From Gammaproteobacteria bacterium (GTDB taxonomy: Bacteria; Pseudomonadota; Gammaproteobacteria; Acidiferrobacterales; SZUA-150): DNA of 64,000 nt. Positions 1-6,387 of this stretch are shown here, piece by piece; position 1 is the first letter of the stretch; each line of letters opens with the position of its first letter. The translations under genes and the position numbers were made by a program. A model generated the notes under the pieces. That model was not told the DNA's origin and ran no database searches. It worked only from the letters and a program-made list of their open reading frames with translations. The DNA is taken from the NCBI GenBank assembly GCA_029880545.1, contig JAOUOD010000013.1, positions 1 to 64,000 of the forward strand. Reading direction: 5' to 3'.

Positions 1-78
1 GATCATTACAACCATGTCAGGCCGCACAGTTCACTGGATTATATGACACCGGTTGCCTATGCAAATAATGCAGCTTAA
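1..78 (+). CDS. IS3-family transposase, C-terminal fragment (cut by window edge)
   Basis: The frame is open from base 1 and ends at TAA 76-78. The readable tail contains YNHVRPHSSLDYMTP, the typical end of the DDE-type OrfB transposase of IS3-family elements, where an Arg-Pro-His-Ser-Ser/Ala-Leu run precedes a short C-terminus. The catalytic core would lie to the left of the window. The family call rests on this motif only. It cannot be said whether the whole element is intact. Confidence 0.7.
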   Translation, partial: DHYNHVRPHSSLDYMTPVAYANNAA

Positions 79-125
79 GATGAATATTCTCTACTTGGTC
101 GTGGTACTAAGCCGGGGGAAAGGTC
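1..125 (+). mobile_element. Right end of an IS3-family insertion sequence (partial)
   Basis: The first 78 bases encode the C-terminus of an IS3-family transposase. The following 47 bases are non-coding and end with a stretch that reads TGACCTTTCCCCC inward from about position 125, a plausible terminal inverted repeat. The left part lies outside the window, so the pairing repeat and target duplication cannot be checked. The element stops about 8 bases before the first attC core (134-140), so it appears to have inserted into the start of the next cassette of the array. Confidence 0.6.
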
Positions 126-133
126 ACGAATGC

Positions 134-223
134 GCCTAACGTTTTAATAACGTGACACCGTGAGCGGAGGCCTGCTTTTTAGGCCGTAGCTCATGGTGGT
201 CACGGTTGATTTGCTGGTTAGGC
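134..223 (-). repeat. attC site 1 (90 bp)
   Basis: The cores are gcctaac at 134-140 and gttaggc at 217-223, exact complements. Internal arms (gtgacaccgtgagc against gctcatggtggtcac) can fold into the imperfect hairpin typical of attC. The TAA stop of the preceding gene (218-220) lies inside the core, a common cassette arrangement. Confidence 0.85.
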
Positions 224-523
224 ATTTTGTTTGATTGCCTGTGCTAGTTTGTAGATGCCCAATGCTATGAGCACAAAACCCACGCCTTTAATATGAGGTG
301 TTATTGAATTACACAGCGTGGAATGTTCAGACAAGCCTATGTTTAATGCAACTAACCCAACACAATAATTAATTGAAAATTGAGTAATGGTAACGAGGAT
401 AAAACCCACCAACATTAGAATAATGCCAATATTTTTATTTTGTTTTAATAGAATGACACATGCACCAATGCATATTGCTAGTGCTGGCATGACAAGTGGT
501 GAACTATAAAATCCAATTTCCAT
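218..523 (-). CDS. Cassette gene: small membrane protein of unknown function
   Basis: A 101-residue protein starting at ATG 521-523 (MEIGFYSS). A longer frame reaching back to 607 would run through the neighbouring attC site and is unlikely. Three to four hydrophobic segments are visible: one near residues 8-25, one around 30-50, one near 55-65, and one near the C-terminus containing GVGFVLIALGIYKLA. It is therefore probably an inner-membrane protein. I recognise no family. The stop codon overlaps the attC core, showing that gene and recombination site moved as one cassette. It is preceded by attC 542-623 of the next cassette and has no visible promoter of its own. Confidence 0.65.
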   Translation of the reverse strand: MEIGFYSSPLVMPALAICIGACVILLKQNKNIGIILMLVGFILVTITQFSINYCVGLVALNIGLSEHSTLCNSITPHIKGVGFVLIALGIYKLAQAIKQNA

Positions 524-541
524 TTGTTTTTCTCTTTTGTT

Positions 542-623
542 GCCTAACGTTTGCATGTAGGGCCGTTCACTGCGCAGCGAAGCGGAGCAGTGAAACGGTC
601 CCACCACGATGCAGTTGTTATGT
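542..623 (-). repeat. attC site 2 (82 bp)
   Basis: The cores are gcctaac at 542-548 and gttatgt at 617-623. The centre holds the arms ccgttcactgc and gcagtgaaacgg around gcagcgaagcgga, forming a long imperfect hairpin. The site belongs to the gene at 633-980. Confidence 0.8.
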
Positions 624-632
624 TGATGTCGT

Positions 633-980
633 TTAGTTCCATTTTATAGCTATTCCAGAACAAGTTTTTGGCGCCCAACAATCATTGATTAATGGAGAAG
701 TGCCGCAGCTCATATTAATAATCGCATCTGCACCCAAATAAACAGCTTTCTTTTTTAGGTTGAATAAAGCAACTGTTTCTTCACCAGTATATCCACTGAC
801 AGATGAGCAATCAGCAGAGGATAGTTCTTGAATTTTTTGATATGGGCGTTGCACTTTTTTACCTTTTTCAAATACAGTTATTTTTTCGGCCCGTGCTAAT
901 TGTTCAGAATTTAAATGTGGTGGTCCTGAGATGCAACTAGCAAGAACAAGCACTAACAAAATTAACAATAATTTTTTCAC
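633..980 (-). CDS. Cassette gene: RcsF-like outer-membrane lipoprotein
   Basis: About 115 residues from a GTG at 978-980, chosen because AAAGGGGA lies seven bases upstream. An ATG at 999-1001 inside the recombination core is an alternative. The N-terminus is a lipoprotein signal (KKLLLILLVLVLASC, lipobox ending in Cys). The mature part has four further cysteines in the contexts DCSS, SCGT, DCWA and TCSG, plus LGADAIINM. This pattern resembles RcsF, the lipoprotein that feeds the Rcs envelope-stress phosphorelay and carries two disulfides. The similarity is by motif only. No other Rcs component is present here. A cassette-borne copy could act as a decoy or modulate envelope-stress signalling, but that is inference. 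Confidence 0.6.
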   Translation of the reverse strand: MKKLLLILLVLVLASCISGPPHLNSEQLARAEKITVFEKGKKVQRPYQKIQELSSADCSSVSGYTGEETVALFNLKKKAVYLGADAIINMSCGTSPLINDCWAPKTCSGIAIKWN

Positions 981-997
981 AATTTTCCCCTTTGTAA

Positions 998-1057
998 ACA
1001 TAACGTTCAAACTCAGCCGCGCCGATTTTTGGCGTCGGCTGGAGTGTCTTGTTATCT
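998..1057 (-). repeat. attC site 3 (60 bp, shortest)
   Basis: The cores are acataac at 998-1004 and gttatct at 1051-1057. The inner arms cagccgcgccga and ggcgtcggctg fold into a compact hairpin. The site belongs to the gene at 1059-1796. Confidence 0.8.
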
Positions 1058-1058
1058 G

Positions 1059-1796
1059 CTAGCAGCCTCGTTTATATTTAATATCTAATAATAGATGGCC
1101 GTTATTAATAAGATCGCTGATGTTTATAGATTTAACTTCACCAGCTGGCACCTTGGGTGGGGTGCCTACGTCACACCACATATCCGACTTATTTTCTATT
1201 ATATATTTAATAGAATCATTGTCTATTTTTACTATAACTATGCTTTTCGAGTTGAATGTATAAACTTGACCTATCTCAATAGTTTTTACGTCGATATATT
1301 GGATATCGGATTTTGGGTTGATCCAGGCGAAGCTGTTAATTCCAGGTATTGCTACTTCGAACCATTCTTGCTTCTGATTGAGTATTGTTTGATGAAAATA
1401 TGGCCCATAACCCCAATCTTGATCATATAAGTCAGGTGTAAATTCTATAACTTTGTTATTTATAGATTTAAATGATGCTTGGAATGAACTACCAGGTGTT
1501 ACTTTTATCTGTAATTCACCTAATTTCGGCGAATTTTTGCTCGGTTCAGAATGGACGTTTATTGACCATATTTTACTAGAAAGATGTTTCTCTTTGCATT
1601 GTTCCAATTGTACTGGAGATGATTTGTCTTTCTCACACAGTCGATAGATTTGATTTTCGTTTTCAACCCACTCGATCATTTCCTCATTCCATAGACCAAC
1701 CCAGCCGATATCTGAAACTTCTGCCTTAGTAGCAAATGTAATTGTTGGAAGCGAGTGTAGCAGTATCCCTAAGGTTATTATTTTTAAAAATTTCAT
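1059..1796 (-). CDS. Cassette gene: secreted protein of unknown function
   Basis: A 245-residue protein from ATG 1794-1796. The frame stays open upstream but would cross the next attC site (1813-1920), so this start is preferred. The N-terminus (MKFLKIITLGILLHSLPTITFA) is a signal peptide with a likely cut after TFA, so the product is exported. The mature part is rich in Trp and Tyr, with segments such as GWVGLWNEEMIEWV and WGYGPYFHQTIL, and has a C-terminal Cys pair (WCDVG, KRGC). I recognise no domain. An SH3-like or OB-like periplasmic fold is possible, but the sequence alone does not show it. Confidence 0.7.
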   Translation of the reverse strand: MKFLKIITLGILLHSLPTITFATKAEVSDIGWVGLWNEEMIEWVENENQIYRLCEKDKSSPVQLEQCKEKHLSSKIWSINVHSEPSKNSPKLGELQIKVTPGSSFQASFKSINNKVIEFTPDLYDQDWGYGPYFHQTILNQKQEWFEVAIPGINSFAWINPKSDIQYIDVKTIEIGQVYTFNSKSIVIVKIDNDSIKYIIENKSDMWCDVGTPPKVPAGEVKSINISDLINNGHLLLDIKYKRGC

Positions 1797-1812
1797 ACGA
1801 GTCCTTTTGAGC

Positions 1813-1920
1813 AGATAACGTCCGCAATGAGCGGCACATTGTAGCGTTGCTCGTTTTGTGCTATTAAAGCACAAAACGAGCAACGCGGAAATGTGCCCGG
1901 CTCGATTGCGCTTGTTAGAA
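1813..1920 (-). repeat. attC site 4 (108 bp) with a near-perfect long hairpin
   Basis: The cores are agataac at 1813-1819 and gttagaa at 1914-1920. The centre is an almost perfect hairpin with arms gcgttgctcgttttgtgct and agcacaaaacgagcaacgc around a few bases. The TAA stop of the acetyltransferase gene sits within the core. Confidence 0.85.
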
Positions 1921-2361
1921 GACAATTTCATAAGGAATACATCCACCTGGTCGGTCATGAGCAAGACCTGACTGTTTAAAACCTAATGCCTCATAGAAGT
2001 TAGCAGCCACCACTGATGAGTTTAAAAGTAACTTGCCCTTTGGGCTCCTCTCACTACAAACTGCAATTGCTTCAGCTAATAGTGACTTACCGATACCCTG
2101 TTGTTGAAAAGCTGGTAAGACAAATAAATGAGATAGGTTCCAGAACTCCTTGACAATAATAAAGCCAACTATACTTTTGTTAACTAGAAACTTAGAGCTG
2201 TATCCATTTAAACCAGAAGAAAACCACTTTTGTAACGATACATTTATATCGTCTATTAAGAAAATCGCTTCTTCTTCCGTTGTCGCGACAGAACAACGAA
2301 TAGTTTCCTTAACGATTAACTTCAATTTCTCACTGTCAGTTTCTTCTATGATGTTGTTCAT
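1915..2361 (-). CDS. Cassette gene: GNAT-family N-acetyltransferase
   Basis: A 148-residue protein from ATG 2359-2361, of normal GNAT length. Motif A, the acetyl-CoA pyrophosphate-binding turn, is visible as LFVLPAFQQQGIGKSLL near residues 82-98 (QxxGIG). A later stretch, AANFYEALGFKQSG, is the usual motif B end, where a Tyr precedes the final strand. The N-terminal part varies, as expected for the acceptor-binding region, so the substrate is unknown. GNAT enzymes are frequent integron cargo, some acting on antibiotics or toxins, but nothing here points to a particular acceptor. The stop codon overlaps the attC core. Confidence 0.85.
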   Translation of the reverse strand: MNNIIEETDSEKLKLIVKETIRCSVATTEEEAIFLIDDINVSLQKWFSSGLNGYSSKFLVNKSIVGFIIVKEFWNLSHLFVLPAFQQQGIGKSLLAEAIAVCSERSPKGKLLLNSSVVAANFYEALGFKQSGLAHDRPGGCIPYEIVF

Positions 2362-2368
2362 GCCTGTC

Positions 2369-2440
2369 TTCTAACGTTCGGGTAAGTGGCGCGCGCCTTT
2401 TGCGCGTCCAAGCGAAGCGAACTTTACCTGCTTGTTAGTT
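2369..2440 (-). repeat. attC site 5 (72 bp)
   Basis: The cores are ttctaac at 2369-2375 and gttagtt at 2434-2440. Inner arms ggtaagtggcgcgcgc and gcgcgtccaagcg partly pair, and gtaa pairs with ttac near the ends. The site belongs to the HEPN-like gene at 2445-3017. Confidence 0.75.
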
Positions 2441-2444
2441 GCTT

Positions 2445-3017
2445 TTATACTAGCTTTGAAGACCCAGTCCATCCATCACTCCGTAACCCGTGCTGTTGTT
2501 CAATAGGTATACCATCACATAGTGCATCTTTGATAGCAACTGCTGCCTCATAAGCCTTATTGGCATTATTGGGTGATATTTGTTTTTCAAGTTTTGATTT
2601 TGGGGCTTCATCTCTTAAGTCGTCATATTCATCTCTGCTCCAGATTTCATTTTGTTCTATGAACTCTGGTTTTGCATGAGCTATTTTATTTCTGAATCTT
2701 ATTAGCCAAACTGCGCGTGACCATGGCTCTTTTGTGAAATCAGCATCTATGTTTAATTGTGAACAAATAATACGTAATTTTGCTATTGGTGTAGAGCTTT
2801 CAAAATCACTCCAGTTTTCTATAAAACGCTCACCGAATGCGTTGCAAAGTGCTTCGAGAGCTAATGCGCAGAATGTAATAGTTATCAACTCGCTATAAAA
2901 CCAACCTGGTTTTTTCTCGTTTGCGTCTTCTAAAGACATCCGCGCTGCTCCAAGCAACATATGGTGTGCCGAGAAGCTTCTTTCTCTAGTTACATTTAAT
3001 TGCGGATTATCTGTCAT
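2445..3017 (-). CDS. Cassette gene: HEPN-like protein with RNKIAH motif
   Basis: A 190-residue protein from ATG 3015-3017 (MTDNPQ). A start nine codons further upstream would lie in the recombination site. It is mostly helical. A segment near residues 45-70 (ITITFCALALEALCNAF) is followed by RFRNKIAHAKPEF near residue 120. The R-N-x3-H arrangement fits the R-x4-6-H signature of HEPN domains, many of which are metal-independent RNases in toxin-antitoxin and antiphage systems. No antitoxin partner is adjacent, because the neighbours are unrelated cassettes. The function could be abortive defence or a non-toxic HEPN scaffold. The family call is motif-based. Confidence 0.6.
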   Translation of the reverse strand: MTDNPQLNVTRERSFSAHHMLLGAARMSLEDANEKKPGWFYSELITITFCALALEALCNAFGERFIENWSDFESSTPIAKLRIICSQLNIDADFTKEPWSRAVWLIRFRNKIAHAKPEFIEQNEIWSRDEYDDLRDEAPKSKLEKQISPNNANKAYEAAVAIKDALCDGIPIEQQHGLRSDGWTGSSKLV

Positions 3018-3025
3018 TTTTTTGC

Positions 3026-3109
3026 AACTAACGTTTGAGGGCACTGGCGCCCAGAAAAGCGGAAGCGAAGCGACGCTTTTGGGCGTCCATGTGGCCCGAC
3101 ATGTTAGCC
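3026..3109 (-). repeat. attC site 6 (84 bp)
   Basis: The cores are aactaac at 3026-3032 and gttagcc at 3103-3109. Inner arms ggcgcccagaaaagcg and cgcttttgggcgtcc form a hairpin around gaagcgaag. The stop of the following gene (3104-3106) lies inside the core. Confidence 0.8.
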
Positions 3110-3757
3110 ATTGTTCGCTTTAAATTCATCAAATATCCTTCTCAATTCGGAGAAAGGCTTTAAACCTTCCTCCTTTGGATTACTAGGTAATTTCTGGTGA
3201 TCTATATAGCGAATCCCAGTGACAACGTCATATTCCCCCAATGCCATATCAAGTAGTATGTATGCACCAGATATAAAGGCATTTCGTTCTTCATCAGTAT
3301 AGTTTGGATGGTAAATAATTAGGTCAAAATTTCCGTCCTCTACGCGCGTATATATCCATATTTCACTTGGTACAAATTCCTTACCCGCATAATTCAGATT
3401 AAATTGTGCGTAATCATTCATGCGTGGCCTGAACGCAACAATATCCCATTTCTCTAGTTTGGGAGCAGCAACTGCTAGTGCCTCAACAGAAGGAAATAAT
3501 TCTTTTATTCCATCGGCACTAATAATAAATTCACGTTTCCCACTTTTTTCAGTTGATACCTCGAATGTAATACCTTCTTTATACTTTGCAAGTTGCTCGG
3601 TAATTTCGTCTAGAATTGGTTCTCTATTTTTCTCAAATTGAGAAATTTTCGTTTGATTCTTTTGGAACCATTTCCAAAAGATTTGTTCTTTAGTTTCTTT
3701 CGCAAAAAGCCCCATAGGTATCAACACCAATATCAAAGTTGTAACGAATCTTTTCAT
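3104..3757 (-). CDS. Cassette gene: exported protein of unknown function
   Basis: A 217-residue protein from ATG 3755-3757. It has a signal peptide (MKRFVTTLILVLIPMGLFA) followed by a charged, soluble domain beginning ETKEQIFWKWFQKNQ. The mature region alternates predicted strands and helices, with a stretch near residues 110-150 rich in aromatics (NDYAQFNLNYAGKEF, WIYTRVED). No cysteines or metal-binding motifs stand out. I do not recognise the family. The placement of a clean signal peptide directly behind a recombination core suggests translation depends on a promoter upstream in the array. The stop codon is within the attC core. Confidence 0.7.
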   Translation of the reverse strand: MKRFVTTLILVLIPMGLFAKETKEQIFWKWFQKNQTKISQFEKNREPILDEITEQLAKYKEGITFEVSTEKSGKREFIISADGIKELFPSVEALAVAAPKLEKWDIVAFRPRMNDYAQFNLNYAGKEFVPSEIWIYTRVEDGNFDLIIYHPNYTDEERNAFISGAYILLDMALGEYDVVTGIRYIDHQKLPSNPKEEGLKPFSELRRIFDEFKANNG

Positions 3758-3763
3758 TTATAT

Positions 3764-3868
3764 GGCTAACGTTAAAGTTAAACCGACCGATGGAGCGGGG
3801 CCAGTTTTGTGCGAATTTGCACAAAACTGGTGCCGCGGAATTGGGTCGGTTTGAACGGCTTGTTATGT
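3764..3868 (-). repeat. attC site 7 (105 bp), subfamily with GTTTTGTGC stem
   Basis: The cores are ggctaac at 3764-3770 and gttatgt at 3862-3868. Outer arms aaaccgacc and ggtcggttt enclose a central palindrome cagttttgtgcg / gcacaaaactg. Nearly the same site recurs at 4651-4755. Confidence 0.85.
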
Positions 3869-3884
3869 TCTTCTACTTTCAACC

Positions 3885-4181
3885 TCATTTGCGCACCTCA
3901 CAGTAGCGCATACTTGAAACATGCCCATGCGCTTCGATTTGCGAATTTTCAACCATTAAGCGAAGCCTTTGAGCATAAAACAAATCTGGAATGCCTTTAG
4001 TTCGATTTGGAAGTTCTGTCATTGTAAGACCGACAACCATCGCCATTTTTCTCCAATTGGCATTTACATTGTTTAATAAAGCTTTATCGATCTCGGATAT
4101 ATCTTCCTGTGAAAGGTGACTGATAAGACTATTTTCTTCGTCAGTTAATTCTCTATCAGGAACTGGCTCTTCATAGTCCAT
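3885..4181 (-). CDS. Cassette gene: DUF3658-like small protein, copy A
   Basis: A 98-residue soluble, acidic protein from ATG 4179-4181, preceded by AAAGGTAG at a suitable distance. It begins MDYEEPVPDRELTDEEN and ends with a short arm rich in Arg and His. The layout (acidic lead, helix with LSQEDISEIDKALL, a segment with WRKMAMVVGLTM, then AQRLRLMVENSQIEAHG) resembles the DUF3658 domain, which has no known biochemical role. That assignment is tentative. A close paralog lies two cassettes away at 4772-5068, identical at most positions, so the family was captured or duplicated at least twice in this array. Confidence 0.65.
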   Translation of the reverse strand: MDYEEPVPDRELTDEENSLISHLSQEDISEIDKALLNNVNANWRKMAMVVGLTMTELPNRTKGIPDLFYAQRLRLMVENSQIEAHGHVSSMRYCEVRK

Positions 4182-4199
4182 TGAATCTACCTTTATTGA

Positions 4200-4287
4200 A
4201 CATAACGCCTAGCCCAGGGGCGCTGAGCGCGCAGCAGCGAAGTGTCCAAAAGGAGCGCAGCGACTGCTCTGGGGCGACTTGTTATGA
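4200..4287 (-). repeat. attC site 8 (88 bp)
   Basis: The cores are acataac at 4200-4206 and gttatga at 4281-4287. Outer arms gcccagggg and cctctggggc-like segments pair imperfectly around repeated gcagcga units. The site belongs to the gene at 4291-4641. Confidence 0.75.
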
Positions 4288-4290
4288 GTG

Positions 4291-4641
4291 CTACTTGCAA
4301 TCACTCGGAATTTCTCTCGCTAGCTTCTTAATTTCACTAATATGTATCGTTCCGTCGTATTTGGCTTCAAACCCATCCGACTCCTCGTAGTGATAATGGC
4401 CTCGAAATTCCATATATATTCCTTGATAAGGTTTAGAAGTGTTCTTGTCATAGAATTTCTTAAGCTCTGCATTGATTGATCCCCAACCATGACTAGCCCA
4501 ATATATTTTCGGGTCCCCACATGGTTTTATTGAATCAACACCTTCACCCCATGAGTATACTCCTCGAAACGTCTCATCATGAGCGAAGGAGGCTGAGACA
4601 CAGAAGAAAAATATTGCAAATGACTTAAATCCGAATTTCAT
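4291..4641 (-). CDS. Cassette gene: small exported protein, possibly NlpE-like
   Basis: A 116-residue protein from ATG 4639-4641 with a signal peptide (MKFGFKSFAIFFFCVSASFA). The mature domain of about 96 residues has two cysteines, one in IKPCGDPKIYW and one at the end in PSDCK, which may form a disulfide. The order FRGVYSWGEG, a Cys-Pro-like turn, IYW and later GIYMEFRGHY recalls the OB-type C-terminal domain of NlpE-like lipoproteins, but the resemblance is weak and no lipobox is present. I give no function. Confidence 0.6.
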   Translation of the reverse strand: MKFGFKSFAIFFFCVSASFAHDETFRGVYSWGEGVDSIKPCGDPKIYWASHGWGSINAELKKFYDKNTSKPYQGIYMEFRGHYHYEESDGFEAKYDGTIHISEIKKLAREIPSDCK

Positions 4642-4650
4642 TGTGTTAAC

Positions 4651-4755
4651 TCATAACGTGCCAGCTAAACCGACCGCTGGAGCGGTGCGTGTTTTGTGCG
4701 ATTATGCACAAAACATGTGCCGCGGAAGTGGGTCGGTTTGAGCGTGTTGTTATGT
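4651..4755 (-). repeat. attC site 9 (105 bp), near copy of site 7
   Basis: The cores are tcataac at 4651-4657 and gttatgt at 4749-4755. It has the same outer arms (aaaccgacc / ggtcggttt) and central gttttgtgcg / gcacaaaac palindrome as 3764-3868. The genes attached to the two sites are also paralogs. Confidence 0.85.
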
Positions 4756-4771
4756 TCTTCTGCTGTTGATT

Positions 4772-5068
4772 TCATGTGCGCACCTCACAGTGGCGCATAC
4801 TAGAAAGGTTCCCGTTTGCTTCGATTTGTCCATTTTCAACCATTAAGCGAAGCCTTTGTGCATAAAATAGATCTGGAATGCCTTTGATACGATTTGGAAG
4901 CTCCGTCATTGTAAGCCCTACAACCATAGCCATTTTTCTCCAACGGGAATTTACATTGTTTAACAAAGCTGCATCGATCTCGGATATCTCTTCCTGAGAA
5001 AGATGATTGATAAGACTATTTTCTTCATCAGTTAATTCTCTATCTGGAGTTGGTTCTTCATCTTCCAT
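4772..5068 (-). CDS. Cassette gene: DUF3658-like small protein, copy B
   Basis: A 98-residue protein from ATG 5066-5068 (MEDEEPTPDREL). An in-frame ATG ten codons upstream lies in the recombination site and is less likely. It matches the product of 3885-4181 over its full length, with conserved LTDEENSLI, LSQE-ISEID, WRKMAMVVGLTMTELPNR and AQRLRLMVEN blocks. The differences are conservative and scattered, so both copies look maintained rather than decaying. Each copy carries the same attC subfamily, so gene and site evolved together. The function is unknown, and the DUF3658 link is tentative. Confidence 0.65.
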   Translation of the reverse strand: MEDEEPTPDRELTDEENSLINHLSQEEISEIDAALLNNVNSRWRKMAMVVGLTMTELPNRIKGIPDLFYAQRLRLMVENGQIEANGNLSSMRHCEVRT

Positions 5069-5086
5069 TGATATCACCTTTATTGA

Positions 5087-5149
5087 ACATAACGACAAGC
5101 TAAGCGGCCGCCGCAGTTTGGCGGTCCGATTTTGAGCGCCTTGTTAGAT
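5087..5149 (-). repeat. attC site 10 (63 bp)
   Basis: The cores are acataac at 5087-5093 and gttagat at 5143-5149. Inner arms gcggccgccg and cggtccgatt pair imperfectly. The site belongs to the exported protein gene at 5165-5848. Confidence 0.75.
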
Positions 5150-5164
5150 GTTTTTGTGATGATG

Positions 5165-5848
5165 TCATTTAGTTTCTTTCTTTAATGAATGCAAAATTTT
5201 ACCAAAACCTATCTCAACGCATTCATTTCCTTCTTTCTCTTTACATAAGATTTCATACAAATTCAAATTATTATCCATAGATTTAAAGCCAAGCCATTTA
5301 GAGTAATTAGCTGGTGAAATTTTAGTATCAGGACGTTCACGTCCTAAAATTATCATATCTATGTCTAGTCCAACGTCATAATAATCTAGCTGAACATCGT
5401 AGTACTTAAAGTCTTCCAATCCTGTAACGTTCCCTCCACTGTCGAACTTTACGACTTGATTGGTCGTTGTCAAATAATCACCTTTCAAAAGGATACTGCC
5501 AACGATGCACGCACCATCGCTATTTACATTTTGGCACGAATCTATCTTAATAAACGATTCGCCATCTATTTCTATGCTATTGTCAGACAGCTTATTAATT
5601 TTTAAGGAATCATAAGATGTTTTAACGCCTTCATGGAATTGATAAATCATAATTACAGACTTGCTTGATTCCTTTGGAATAACGATAAATTTGCTGCCGC
5701 GTTGTGCTTTTTTAGGCGATTTTGTTTCTTTCAATTTTTCATGGTAATTCTTACTGATCCATGTGCCGGCATAGGAAGTCTTCTCGCTGGCTTCACATAT
5801 TCCAACGGTAATTAGTAAAAAAATAATTATAAATTTATGCATATTCAT
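5165..5848 (-). CDS. Cassette gene: exported beta-rich protein of unknown function
   Basis: A 227-residue protein from ATG 5846-5848. An ATG two codons later (5840-5842) is equally possible. The N-terminus is a signal peptide (MHKFIIIFLLITVGICEA). The mature part opens YAGTWISKNYHEKL, a lipocalin- or META-like opening strand, and has a Cys pair (DSCQNVN, GACIVG) and a second near the end (EILCKEKEGNECVE). It shows many alternating strands, so a small periplasmic beta-barrel is plausible. I recognise no family. The start codon overlaps the GTTAGAT core of attC 5847-5951, so expression depends on upstream cassettes or an array promoter. Confidence 0.65.
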   Translation of the reverse strand: MNMHKFIIIFLLITVGICEASEKTSYAGTWISKNYHEKLKETKSPKKAQRGSKFIVIPKESSKSVIMIYQFHEGVKTSYDSLKINKLSDNSIEIDGESFIKIDSCQNVNSDGACIVGSILLKGDYLTTTNQVVKFDSGGNVTGLEDFKYYDVQLDYYDVGLDIDMIILGRERPDTKISPANYSKWLGFKSMDNNLNLYEILCKEKEGNECVEIGFGKILHSLKKETK

Positions 5849-5951
5849 CTAACGTTTTATTAACAGGCATACCGCAGTGGTGTGTATTTTGTGCGATTTT
5901 GCACAAAATGCGCGCCGCGGAGGTATGTCCTTGTTGAATTTCTTGTTATGT
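5847..5951 (-). repeat. attC site 11 (105 bp)
   Basis: The cores are atctaac at 5847-5853 and gttatgt at 5945-5951. It has the central palindrome attttgtgcgat / tgcacaaaat and outer arms ggcatacc / ggtatgtcc. It is the same subfamily as sites 7 and 9 in the stem, with different outer arms. The stop of the first cassette gene overlaps it. Confidence 0.85.
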
Positions 5952-6383
5952 CTTCCTTCTAAACTTAGACAATATAAGTTTGTATATATTTGCTTCCCAG
6001 GTAACTATACTTTTGTATGCATTTGTTTTACTAAACAGTATTGCTGCTACTATTAGCAAGCCAGTATAAATTGGCAGAATTAGTACATATGCCTTTTTAT
6101 CAATCCCTCTATCTATAAGCCAATAGACAGTAAAAATAATATAATAGGTAACAGAGAAAGCGTCACTAAAACCCATTTTGATATTTCTAAAACGGATTGA
6201 CTGAAAAACATAACCAACTGTAAACCATCCTGAAAAAACGAATGCAATAGAAACAATACTCCATATCGCTCTTTTCATTCCTTCATCATATATCTGATAC
6301 AAAAACAAACCCAATAATAATGAGTAGGTAATTGCATTTCCTGTGTCACCAAAGTGCTCTTTAGCTGATTGTTTTATAGACAT
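5946..6383 (-). CDS. First cassette gene: four-helix membrane protein of unknown function
   Basis: A 145-residue protein whose ATG (6381-6383) lies inside the terminal recombination core (GTTATGT). Four hydrophobic segments are visible, near residues 18-32, 40-60, 78-92 and 100-118, with short charged loops, so it is an integral membrane protein. I recognise no family. It is the cassette nearest the expected promoter side of the array. The start codon formed by the recombination core means any upstream joined sequence would supply its ribosome-binding site. No Shine-Dalgarno sequence is seen before it. Confidence 0.7.
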   Translation of the reverse strand: MSIKQSAKEHFGDTGNAITYSLLLGLFLYQIYDEGMKRAIWSIVSIAFVFSGWFTVGYVFQSIRFRNIKMGFSDAFSVTYYIIFTVYWLIDRGIDKKAYVLILPIYTGLLIVAAILFSKTNAYKSIVTWEANIYKLILSKFRRKT

Positions 6384-6387
6384 AACA

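Larger units (their letters stand above)
134..6387 (-). mobile_element. Integron gene-cassette array (11 cassettes) with no integrase in view
   Basis: Eleven short minus-strand genes alternate with eleven attC-like sites. Each site is bounded by a GTTRRRY-type core and its complement, with internal inverted repeats. The array ends at a core site at 6381-6387. The integrase gene and attI would be expected just beyond 6387 on the plus strand, but 6388-6714 has no integrase-like frame. Inside this window the array is therefore a cluster of attC sites lacking an integrase. An integrase to the left of the window remains possible. The AT-rich composition contrasts with the GC-rich genes from 6700 onward and supports acquisition by transfer. 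Confidence 0.85.
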
